Part shown: positions 33,691-44,411 of the stretch, in pieces | Position numbering within the stretch: the first letter of the stretch is position 1 | How the letters are laid out: each line of letters opens with the position of its first letter | DNA from: Gautieria morchelliformis | Lineage: Eukaryota > Basidiomycota > Agaricomycetes > Gomphales > Gomphaceae | Assembly (NCBI GenBank): GCA_015179125.1 | Contig: WHVA01000164.1 | Coordinates: forward strand, 62,001-126,000 | Direction of reading: 5' to 3' | DNA: 64,000 nt | Program-made: the position numbers and the translations under genes | The notes under the pieces: generated by a model | What the model was told of the DNA's origin: nothing | The model's input: the letters and a program-made list of their open reading frames with translations, nothing else | Database searches by the model: none

Positions 33691-36600
33691 ATGGCTGCCG
33701 CCCTAGCAACCCTCGGATTAGCAGGCAAGCCGTTGAAACTACCCTTTCCGACATACTAGCTAAACCAACCGACCAGCGAATGTAATTGCTGTACTTCAGC
33801 TTACTGCATCGACTCTTAGCACGTGTTACGACTATGGAAGTAGCGTCAAGAACGCATCCAAAGCTAAGAAGAGGATAATTCACCACTTGCGTGGACTCCA
33901 AAATGTGCTCGACGACGTCCGCGAGCTGGTGGAGGATGAGGAAGCCATAGGACATTCTCAATTGCCCGCTTTGACTGAGCTTCTTAACGATCCCGAAGGG
34001 CTTCCTCGTTGCCATTGCGAGATGGAATCTCTCAAGAAGACTTTAGAACCTAAAGGTCCACGAAAGGATGGCATACAAGCGCTGATGTGGCCACTCAAAG
34101 AAGGGGACATTCAAAAGACGGTGGATTATCTTGAGCAGTTCCAGCAGCGATTGATGTCAACCCTGAATGTAGATCAGACGTAGGTTCATTTACTTGGCCA
34201 GAACGAACCGATCTTAATTGCCTGACAGACGCATGACGCTGACAATACATACTGAGGTCGAAGCCCTGCGTGAAGAGGTTACTGCTTTCAACCTAAGTAT
34301 GTGACGCTGCTGCTACTCTGCAACAAGACTGATGCTAATTCTCCCGGAATTATTGTGTAGAGGAGAACCATAAGAAACTATTCGAATGGCTGTCGGCTCC
34401 TGACCACCACTCCAAGCATACGAATGCTTGTAATGAACGTCAGGAAGAGACCGGCCTATGGTTTTTGCAAGGACAGGACTTCCAAGAATGGAAAAGCAAG
34501 GATAACTCGTTCTTATGGCTTCACGGCATACGTACGTTTCCTCTTGCTCTTGTCGATTGGTTCATGCCATTGACAGAACGGAACAGCTGGCGCTGGCAAA
34601 AGTGTGTTATGGTAAAGACCAATTTGCCTTGATATCTTGATTTCATGCTCACGCTGGCATGTGTCTAGCTCGACGATCATCGAAGACATTTCTCGTCACT
34701 GCAAATCAGACCCTACACTCGCATTGGTGTATTTCTATTTTGATTTCCACACTAGTGACACACGGCCAGATGCTGCCCTGAGAGCCATCATAAAACAATT
34801 GTCTCTGCAATGTGCAGCCATTCCCGTCGCCCTGGTGAAAATTTTCAACGAGTGCGAGAGGTTACACCAATCGCCAACTCTGGGGCAGCTGGTGGCAACC
34901 CTGCAGGCCATCATGGGGGGTTTCCAGAGCGTGTATATCGTCTTTGACGCCCTTGACGAATGTCCGCAACGAGGCCAGCTGCTGAAACTGCTCCGAGAGA
35001 TCAACGCCTGGGGCCTTGGCACGTCACACCTCCTAGCAACAAGTCGGAAAGAACGGGATATCGAAGACGCATTAGATTCCCTCGTTTCACATCAAGTACC
35101 GATGGACGAGAGTCTGGTCGACATTGACATTCGACTCCATGTGACGCAGACACTTGAGCATGATACCAAGTTCAGTCGATGCTCAACAGAGGAGAAGCGA
35201 ACGATCGAGAATACTTTGATCGAGGGTGCACGCGGAATGTAAAGTTGTCTGTACGCCTGCCTTGATAGTGTATGCTGACAGGACAGCCAGGTTTCGATGG
35301 GTTGTCTGTCAGCTGGATGCCCTACGAATGTGTTTTTCTTCTGCTCAGCTCATGCAAGTGCTCGGGTCTTTACCAGCAACGCTGAATGAGACCTATGACA
35401 GAATTCTCTGGAGCATTCTCCACGAGCATAGGCGGGACGCTCTGCGGGTGTTGAAGTGGCTCGCATTCTCCGCTCGCCCGATATCACTACAAGAAGCTGT
35501 CGAAGTGCTGGCCACCGATCCAGACGCGGAAGACGGTGTGCTATTTGACCCCCGTCGGCGGCTTTGGGATCCACGAAATCTAGTGGCCATATGTTCTAGT
35601 CTCGTCATAGTTTCAGATGCCATGAAGGACAGCAGCGAGGACACCCGATTCCTCAACAATGCAGACGCCAATGAGCGGGAACTCAGACTGGCTCATGTTT
35701 CTGTCCGAGATTATTTGATCTCGGAACACCTACGGACAAGTGATGCGAGGCTGTCTTATTATCATTTCAACCAACAGATTGCTGACACATTCATTGCCAA
35801 GACGTGTCTGGCCTACCTCATGCAGTTCAACCAGCATCATGGCGTATCCTCCATTACGACTAAGACCCATCCACTATCCGGTTATGCATCGAGATATTGG
35901 CCCTATCATGCTCAGCCAGATAGACACGGGGCCTGTGAGTCTCTACATGGACTAATAATGGCCCTTCTTCAGCCAAAGGACATGATGTATACGAACTGGC
36001 TGCACCTTCATGATCCGGGTGCCCGTGATGGCCCGGAAATGAAGGAGAAAATAGTTATGGGCTCAGCTCTCTATTACAGTTCACTTGCTGGATTGGAGAG
36101 GACATGCCAACATCTCTTGAGGAGTGGATCGGATGTTCATGCACAGGGAGGACGATATGGTAATGCTCTGCAGGCGGCGGCGTGTAAGGGGGAAGCTGGA
36201 GTTGTTCGGTTATTGCTCGGCAATGGGGCAGATGTGAACTCACAAGGAGGGCTTTTTGGCAGTGCCTTGCAGGCGGCAGCAACTGGAGAGTTTGATGAGA
36301 TCATTCAATTGCTGCTAGACAGGGGTGCAGATGTGAATATGCAGGGTGGGATATGTGGCAGTGTGCTGCGGACAGCTGCATTTAATGGCCATTATGAGAC
36401 AGTTCGATTACTCCTGGAGAAAGGTGTGGATGTGAACTTGCAGGGAAAATATGGCAGTGCACTGCAGGCAGCTGCGTATAATGGCTATGATGGGATTGTC
36501 AGTCTCCTCCTGGAGAGGGGTGCAGATGTGAACCTGAGAGGGGAGTATGGCTGTCCATTGTGGGCAGCTGCATTTAATGGCCACGATGGGATTGTCAGAC

Positions 36601-37070
36601 TCCTCCTGGAGAGGGGCGCAGATGTGAATTTGCCCAGAGAAAGATGTGACAGTCCACTGCTGTGGGCAGCATTTGAGGGGCACAATGGGACCATCCAATT
36701 GCTTCTAGATAATGGTGCAAATGTAAACATGCAAGGAAGACATTGTGGCAGTGTGCTGCGGGTGGCAGCATTGAAGGGCAACAATAGAACCATTCAACTA
36801 CTTCTAGAGAAGGGTGCAGATGTGAACCTGCAGGGAGAAGAATATGGCAGTGCGCTGGAGACAGCTGCATTTAATGGCCATTATGAAACAGTTCAATTAC
36901 TCCTGGAGGGGGGCGCAGACATAAATGCACAAGGTTGTGAGTATGGAAGTGCACTGCAGGCAGCGTCGTATGCTGGGCATGACGCTGTTGTTCGACTACT
37001 ACTGGAGGAGGGGGCTGAGGTAGCTGCAGAAGCCAGGATGCATGGAACTGCTGGAAGCCATGGTTTCTGA
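33691..37070 (+). CDS. NACHT-ankyrin NLR-type STAND protein, copy 1
   Basis: Exons 33691-33724, 33777-34179, 34229-34296, 34361-34531, 34587-34611, 34669-35238 and 35291-37070 sum to 3051 nt (1016 aa). Intron 1 begins GC (GCAAGC...GACCAG); the rest are GT-AG. Splicing yields MAAALATLGLAANVIAVLQL, a typical fungal STAND N-terminal helical domain (residues 1-170). NACHT ATPase follows, with Walker A GIPGAGKS at about 224-231 created across introns and Walker B YIVFDALDEC at about 320. A winged-helix-like region ends in LRLAHVSVRDYLI. About ten ankyrin repeats (residues about 680-1005) have consensus DGIVRLLLERGADVN. By analogy with fungal NLRs it should oligomerise on ligand sensing and trigger a defence or incompatibility response; the ligand is unknown. 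No transmembrane segment is seen. Confidence 0.85.
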
Positions 37071-37660
37071 AAGCCATTCCACGATTTCCACACTCCTGGA
37101 GGTCCATCATGGTCACAGTAGCAAGAATTAGCCTCATACGAGAAGAATCCGAATTTCACACCACAGATACTGCAGAGTAGGCGAGTACTGGATATGCATG
37201 TCTAAATTTCCATTTACATGTAAGCAATCCAGCTGGGTCCACAGCATCATCATTATGCATGCTTCGGTGGACAAGTCGTCGTCACAGCATGACACTCTTG
37301 GTTTTGGACTGTACTATTATTTACAGTAATAGCTCTATTGATTTTAATTATTCCTACTGTATATATATTTCCTCTGTTTGAGTGAAATTCCATCTGTCTC
37401 CATCAGTACTATTTACCCTCTAGATCCAGGCAAGTATGGCTTGCACTGAATGATTGACGGTTTCAATCCATCAAAACTAGTATTCAAATTCTATGTAAGA
37501 TGCCGCCTATGTAAGTCATACTCTCTGCTAGTTATAGGTTGAAGGTGCTCACAGAATATATGATAGTAGTAGTTGGTGGTGAATTCGATAGTCTATAGTG
37601 ATATAGATCTATGCTGGAGGTGAACCCCAATTGGACCCATAAAGTCTGACATCTTCCTGC
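37071..37660. other. NLR 3' flank, no gene seen
   Basis: AT-rich sequence with stop codons in all frames. Probably includes the NLR 3' UTR. Confidence 0.4.
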
Positions 37661-38115
37661 TACAGGCTGCTACTATGATATCAAGCTTGTCACTCAGAAG
37701 TCAGCCCAGACTGGTGTCACTCATACTTGGTGCCTATATGCGAATGATGCTGATGTTCAGATATGTCCCATTCGTGCACTTCTGTGTTTGGCAAGGCTCT
37801 ACAGGCCTGAAATACCCTGCACTGGCCCACTGTTCTTGGAAGTCAACTCTTCAGCTGGTGTGTTGCACAACGAGCCTCTGGTATGTGTTATAGACTGTCC
37901 TTGGTCCTCATTCCTGAGCCTTTGCTTTTTTCCCCCCCTTAGACTGGGGCCATTGTTAGTTGTTCACTGACAAAGGACATGCAGAGCTTGGGTTATTGTA
38001 GCTGGGCACTCTATGGGACACATTCCTTCTGCCGTGGAGGCTGCCAATATCGCCTCAAGCACTGTCAGTGGACTGTTGGCATGCTAGCTGCCTGGTGGTT
38101 GGTCACAGGGGGAGG
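37661..38115 (+). pseudogene. Tyrosine recombinase fossil (Crypton/DIRS-like) with an intron
   Basis: First block, 37664-37879: YYDIKLVTQKSAQTGVTHTW and CPIRALLCLARLYRP, the stretch between box I and box II of tyrosine recombinases, ending GPLFLEVN...HNEPL. A GT-AG intron at 37879-37942 (GTATGT...CCCTTAG) joins it to TGAIVSCSL, then LYGTHSFCRGGCQYRLKH. The latter is the box II H..R region, in which the fourth position after His is Cys rather than the expected Arg (TGC versus CGC). The start (box I) and the Tyr nucleophile are not found. No RT is nearby, so a DNA-transposon Crypton origin is as possible as a DIRS origin. Confidence 0.6.
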
Positions 38116-39039
38116 CAATCACCATGTTTTGTTATTTCTACCCTCCTAATGACAGCCATGAGCATGTTATATTATGGATGGGAGTCTCCAGCCTCATTCT
38201 AGCACGTCCCAAGGTATGGACTTACGCATATGCCAGTCATTGACCCTGGATCCATTAGATGCGCATGTGACATCATTCGCACGCGCATCTTGCCGGACCC
38301 TTTAACCCTGAGCCAGGTTCAGGGGCCACTCAAGGCACAGATCCGAGATGGAGCGCAGAAGGCGCTCCATCGTTCCTGAATGATATATTAGCTCCACAGT
38401 AATATAGAATGAGCTCCACAGTTCAAGGCACTAGTACCTAATAGGTACATACTCCAGCACCGGTGCATGTATCATGCAACTTTCATAGCATAGCTTCGTT
38501 CCAAGCTAGTTAAATAGCTAGCAAACATGTATAGAACCTTAGGCAGTAAGAAACTCCATTTGTGCTATTGTAGCTGGCTGTTTGAAGCCACAGTTCTTGT
38601 CGTTTTGCTCCCAGACTCGCTTCAGCCCTTAATTGGTGCTTGAATCTATTTCTCCTTAGTTCCCTTCACCCCTCATCATCTATGTACGCAGCAGCTTGCG
38701 TGCCGTGACTTACAACAGAGCACCTCCATGACTATGACAGACCAGAGGACTCTAAAAGGCCATGCTTTAAATTAGAGTCAAATTGTAAGTAGAGTCCAAA
38801 CATCACAGTGCCCATCAGGCAAGTTTTAGTTAGTAATGTAGGTTACTTAAAGAACTTTCTGTAAGGGCAACCCTTCAGTGCCACAGAGATCACACAATCT
38901 TCTGGGACAGCTCTCAGGTGAGCTCAGCAATGAACTGGGGGCCTCACATACTGACTGACATATCGTGATACTGTGATATCTGCTGCCACTGGTAGTTCCA
39001 GGCCACAAGCTCCAACATCTTCTACCTCCAGGCTGTTAC
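38116..39039. other. Decayed non-coding region
   Basis: No supportable gene. Contains a CTAGTTAAATAGCTAG palindrome-like block near 38505 that resembles 47575-47590. Confidence 0.35.
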
Positions 39040-39420
39040 CCAACCTCCCTCTCAGAACCTCATTCTGTACCTCAGAACTCACCTCAGGTCTTGCCCCCAA
39101 GCTTGTGCAGCTGCAGGAGAGCTGCCATGGAGCTCTCCTGCAGCTCTCATGCAGGTCTTGTGCAGGTCTTAGCTAATTACACCCTGAGATTTCACAACAT
39201 AGGAGAGCTGCATGAGAGCTGGTGGGAGACCTATATGAATCCTGGAAGTCGGAACTAAAAGGACAGTGGCTTCAACTTATATGTTGCACCCCCAACAGAA
39301 GTTGGAAGAGGTGGAAGACAGGATGTCATAAGGCAGAGAGACAGAGGTCTTGCAAATTCACTGTGCTAAGAACAGGAGATAATGCAAAGGGAGTCATATA
39401 TCAAAGTTGAATATCTGATT
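39040..39420. repeat. LTR fragment, CTGCAG-rich minisatellite and left arm of an inverted repeat
   Basis: 39040-39105 resembles 3140-3230 (CCTCCCTCTCAGAACC, ACCTCAGGTCTTGCCCCCAAG). 39110-39165 is built from GCAGCTCTCCTGCAG-like units. 39331-39382 (ACAGAGGTCTTGCAAATTC, CTGTGCTAAGAACAGGAGAT) is the inverted counterpart of 39856-39905. Confidence 0.6.
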
Positions 39421-39840
39421 TGTTACGACCATGCACTTCCAACTTCCGACACTCAGTTCCACTTCCTTCCGACATTCTGATAATTCCGACAACCCCACCC
39501 TGTGTTATATCCTTTGTTCTTTTGACTCTATTACTCAGACCCACCGGACTTGACTCACAGCACAGCAAGACCATATGTCCATCCCCTCTGGAGTCCCGTT
39601 GTTCCATTATGTCAGATATGCTTTCAGTCCCCTTGTTCTTTTGCTATTGTTCTTTACACTACCCCGAACCCCCTTGTAGTTCTTTGTTCCCAATTAGTTA
39701 CTTACCCCGTATGTCTATCCGACTTCCGCTTCATCCGGAATTGGCTTAGTACTACCCCATTCCCTGTTGTGTCAGCTCTTTGTATAAAACCCCCTCATGT
39801 ATGCTCGTTATTCTGCAATCAGATAATTGCCTTCAATACG
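39421..39840 (+). repeat. Candidate solo LTR (420 bp)
   Basis: Starts TGTTACGACC after TGATT (39416-39420) and is followed by TGATT at 39841-39845, a 5-bp direct duplication. A TATA-like GTATAAAACCCC lies at 39782, about 60 bp from the 3' end. The 3' end reads CAATACG rather than the usual CA, so the boundary is not perfect. It interrupts the inverted repeat whose arms lie at 39331-39382 and 39856-39905. Confidence 0.5.
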
Positions 39841-39849
39841 TGATTTCCT

Positions 39850-40039
39850 TCACTCTATCTCCTGTTCTTAGCACAGCGAGTTTTGCAAGACCTCTGTCTC
39901 TCCGCATCCCCTGCTCTTGGGCAGTTCCAGTGAAGCTCTCCTGCAGGTCTGATGCAGCTCTTCATGCAGCTCTCCCACAGCTCTCCTGCAGCTCTCCAGC
40001 AGCTTCCGTGCAGGTCTCCCTCAGCTCCCATGCAGCTCT
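39850..40039. repeat. Right arm of inverted repeat and CTGCAG minisatellite
   Basis: 39856-39905 is the inverted counterpart of 39331-39382. 39930-40039 consists of irregular units around CTCTCCTGCAGGTCT, GCAGCTCTCCCACAG and CAGCTCTCCAGCAG. The chromovirus 3' LTR follows directly at 40040. Confidence 0.65.
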
Positions 40040-40502
40040 TGTAAGGGCAACCCTGGCTAGTTGTGGAGATCACACTACCACACAACTGACAAGGGGAAAT
40101 CCAAAGTCTGTATAAATGAACAGAGCATACAAGAGAGGGGATTCTCACCTGACAAGGGGAAATCCAAAGAGAAAAGTCTAAGGACCCCCAATGTCAGCGA
40201 GCCCGTATTATACTACGCTGCGCAGCCAGGGACAACACTTGGCACCCGCCATCAACCCTGCACCTCCCTGACCCTTGATCGACCCTTGATGTCACCTATT
40301 ACGCGAGTCGCTTGATTTCCGACACTGTTCCGAGGGTGGAACTCGGAAATTGGAGTGGAACTGGGAAGGCGAACAGAACTGGTGGAAGTTCTCCCAGAAG
40401 CGGAATCATTTCCGAGAGCGGAGGCGGAGATGGAATCGGAATCGGAAGCGTCTTCGGAAATGGAGTCGGAACTGGAAATGGAAAACAGGGTGTCCCCTGA
40501 CA
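40040..40502 (-). repeat. 3' LTR of chromovirus
   Basis: 463 bp, TGTCAGGGG start and CCCTTACA end in element sense. It contains ACAAGGGGAAATCCAAAG twice and a run of GGAATCGGAA-type imperfect triplet repeats. The pol reading frame stays open about 250 bp into it, to a stop at 40252. Confidence 0.9.
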
Positions 40503-43500
40503 TCACCCCCTCTCTAGCGTGCTGCGTCCTCGAAGCACGGGACACGAGGGATTGAAATGCCAACGAGCGGATCCGGCGAGGGGCACCGGGATGTGTCCTA
40601 TAGAACTCCCCGAGCTTGTCCGGGGCGGAAACATCTTGCTCCGGGACCCACGAATTCTCTTCGTACCCATACCCTTCCCATTTCACGAGGAATTGGAGTC
40701 GTCCTCGCACAAACCGGCTGTCCAGGATCCGTTCCACCACATAGTGCTCCTCCCCATCTACAATCTCTGGCAGAGGTGGCGGATGAGCCTTCCGACCTGG
40801 AATTGGGTCCTCAAGCATAGGGAGTAACTTCACCACGTTGAAGACGGGGTGGAGGCGGGACATGGACATCGGAAGTCGCAGGCGGTATGCATTCCGTCCA
40901 ACCCTCCGCGTCACTGTGAAGGGCCCAAGGTAGCGGTGGGCAAGCTTCTGTGAAGGGCGTGTGGTGCGGATGTCACTTGCATCTAGATACACCTTGTCTC
41001 CAACTTGGTACTCTGGGGCAGGAACCCGGCGTTGGTTGTAGTACCTCGCCATGTCATCCTTGGCCTTTGCAAGGGCCGACTTGGCTTCCGAAAGGGTGGA
41101 GTCCATGCGGTCTCGGAACTCATTGACCGTCTCGAGTCGGGACTCAGCCTGGCGTGGTTCGAAGCCCATCCGCGGGTGTCGTCCGGAGTCGAGCATGAAG
41201 GGAGTCTGTTGTGTGGCGGAATGGACATGGTTGTTGTATTGGAATTCCGCCAGCGGAAGTAATTCATCCCAGTCGTCCTGCCTCTCATTGACAAAGAGGC
41301 GGAGATATTGCTCCAACTCCTGATTGACCCGTTCCGTCTGTCCGTCACCCTGCGGATGGTACGCCGTGGTGGTAGCTAGCTTTATGCCGAGCAGGCGGTA
41401 GAGCTCCCGAGTCAGTTCCGCGACAAACTGCGGACCTCGGTCGGAAACCACTTGCTTCGGGAGCCCATGCAACTTCCAGACATGGGCAAGGAACAGGCGG
41501 GCCGCTCCGAGGGCTGTGATCGTCGTGTGCGTCGGAATGAAGTGGGACACCTTGCTTACCGAATCCACGACGTTCATGATCGCGTCGTAGCCATGAGACT
41601 CTGGGAGTTCAACAATGAAGTCGACGCTGATGGTGTCCCAGCGGGATTCGGGAATCGGGAGCGGAACAAGTTCTCCGACGGGTGGATGTCGTTGCGCTTT
41701 GGTTCGGAGACAAAGGTCACATGTCTTCACGTACTGTCCAATGTAGCGGGACATCTGAGGCCACCAGTAATTCCGAGCCACTAACTCCAGCGTCTTCCAC
41801 CTGCCAGCATGCCCAGCGACCCGTGTGTCATGGTGCTGGGACACAATGCGGCGGCGGAGGTCCGCCCCATCTGGAACGTAGACCTTGCCTCTGAAGTGGA
41901 GCAGCCCATCCCGTTCCGACCATTCCGCTGCCCGTACAGACCGTGAGTGCCCTTTCCGAAGTTCCTCCACTGCCTTCACCACCGACTCCTCCTTCTCTCC
42001 ATTCCGATACTGTCTCCGGATGTCCCGGAGCATTTCCGCTTCCGCTCCAACTGCAGTCACTCCTTCTAGGGCGCGGATTGCAAAGAGACTTGGGCGGAGC
42101 AGTGTCATATCCGCATTGTCTCCGCTTCCGCTTCCATGATCCGCACGGCGGGATAGGGCATCGGGCTTGCCCATGGTGCGGCCGGGGCGGTGGTGGAGCA
42201 TGAAGTCAAACCGGGACAGGTGTAGGGACCACCGTGCTTGTCGTCGGTTCAACTTCTTAGACGTGCGGAAATACTCAAGGTTCTTGTGGTCTGTCCAGAT
42301 CTCAAATGGGCATAGAGCACCCTCAAGGAAGTGTCGCCACTCCTCCAGCGCTCGGATGATTGCCAGCATCTCCTTGTCATGGATCTCGTAGTTCCGCTCG
42401 ACCGGACTGAGACTCTTAGAGAAGAAGGCAATCGGATGCCACCCCCACCTTCTTCCGATGACTGTTGCGACAAGACCGCTCCGGTAGCTGCGTCGGAAGA
42501 ATCCGCCTCCACTCGGTAAGGGCGAGAGTCGTCGGGAAAGATCAGGACCGGGGCGGAAGTGATCAGCTCTTTGAGTTTGTCAAAGGAGGCCCGTTCCGGC
42601 TCTCCCCACCGCCATCCAACCTCCTTCTTGGTGAGGTCGAAGAGGGCACGGGCGTGGCAGGAGAAGTCCTTGATGAACCGCCGGTAGAAATTGACAAACC
42701 CAATGAAGGACTGGACTTCCTTCTTGTTCCGCGGCACCGGCCAATCCGACACACCGGAAACCTTGACGGGGTCCATTTCCACCTTTCCTTCCGACACGAT
42801 CACCCCAAGATACTCTATCCGCGTCCGCTCAAATTCGCACTTTTCCGGCTTGAGACACAGGTTGTACTCCCGGAGTCGTTCCAGCACTCTCCGCACGACT
42901 TCCCGATGTTCGGACATTGTTTTTGTGAAGATGAGGATGTCATCGAGATAGACGCAGACAACCCCTTCTGCTATCATGTCACGGAAAATGTCATTCATCA
43001 TTGTCTGGAACGTGGCAGGACTGTTGGTGAGGCCAAAGAACATGACCTGTGGCTCAAAGAGTCCTCGGTTGGTGCGGAATGCGGCCTTCCACTCATCTCC
43101 CTCCCGGATCCGGACATTATTGAAGCCCCAGCGGACATCCAGCTTGGTGAAGTACTTCGCCCCGCGGAGTTGTGTGATCAATTCGGAAATGAGCGGAATG
43201 GGATACCGGTTCTTGATCGTGATCGCATTCAAGGCCCGGTAATCCTGCACAAGTCTGAGCGAGCCGTCCTTCTTCTTGATGAAGAACACCGGAGATGCCA
43301 TGGGTGACTTGGAGGGGCGGATCCTCCCTGTACGGAGATTTTCCGCAAGGAATGCATCGAGCTCTACCTGCTCCTTGGGTGACAGCGGGTAGACCTTGCA
43401 GTTGGTGGGCTTCGACCCAGGCTCCAACTCGATGGCATGGTCCCACAGTTTCCGCGGAGGCAGGGCATCAAACGACTCCTTGGAGAAGACGTCCTCAAAC

Positions 43501-44411
43501 TCCCGCAGGTACTCCGGAATTTCCGCCTCCACTCTATCATACCTCTTAGAGGCTTCAGCAAGGCGTTGCGAAATATTTCCGGTGGCGCGGATGTGTTCCG
43601 CCTCCGGCGGAAGGTTTACGTACAGCAAGCGCTCCCCTTCCGTCAGAGCGTCTTCCAGGCCGAGTCGGATGACGTCGGAATCGGACTTGGAAGGGGGATC
43701 CGGGTCAAATTCCGCTTCCGAGTCTTCTTCTGCAAGCAGTGGATGGGGGCCGGAACGACATGTCTGTATGAGCCGTTCGGTCTTCCGCTGCTCCTGGTGC
43801 TCCTTCCGCGCTTCCGACCGGCACATGTGACACTTGGCTGGACATCGACTCATCAGTACCTTCCGAGTCTGCCAATTGATCTCCGGGTTGTGCTCTTGAA
43901 GCCAGGTAAACCCAAGGATGATGTCTTGCTTCCCCAGGCTGGTGACAGCGAAGGAAGTGCGTTCCGAGTGTCCATCGTAGCGGAGAATTGTGTCCACTAT
44001 CTCCGTGATGGACCCTGCCTCATTGGGGCTTCCATCCACATTGAACACCGGGATTGCACGTTGCAACTTCCGCGTGGTCAGTCGGTTCCGTTCCACATAG
44101 TCCCGGTCCATAAACTGACCAGTGGCCCCGCAATCGACAAGGGCGGGTCCGGATTTGACTTCCGCCGTATCTGTCGTCTGGATCTCTACCTTAATGACTA
44201 GTGACTTGGGGCCAGGGGTGGCAGCAACGACATAGCGCTTCGGAAGGCGTCTCTCCCAAGGGCGGATGCGGGATAGACGGGGTGTCGGATTTGGCTTTTG
44301 TGTGACTTTATCCGGTGGGTCTGTATGAAGTGAGGGGAGTCGGGGCTTTTCATTCTCTACTTCAAGACAGGCAAACCGGTTATGTACAGGCAGCAGGGGC
44401 ACACATCTCAC
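40252..44411 (-). pseudogene. Chromovirus pol (one frameshift)
   Basis: The first frame (44411-42450) has a protease with DCGATGQFMDRDYVE, RT with FFIKKKDGSLRLVQDYR and catalytic YLDDILIF, and RNase H start RVEADSSDAATGAVLSQ. In the G-run GGTGGGGGTGG at 42440-42449 one base too many moves translation out of WHPIAFFSKSLSP. The second frame (42420-40252) resumes with RNase H WTDHKNLEYF, integrase zinc finger (HAGRWKTLELVARNYWWP, CDLCLRTK), DDE core (SVDFIVELP, VSDRGPQF, TERVNQELEQY) and a C-terminal chromodomain (VERILDSRFVRG, LVKWEGYGYEENSW) that should direct integration to heterochromatin. Pol is in the -1 frame relative to gag, overlapping by a few bases, as expected for programmed -1 frameshifting. 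Confidence 0.88.
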
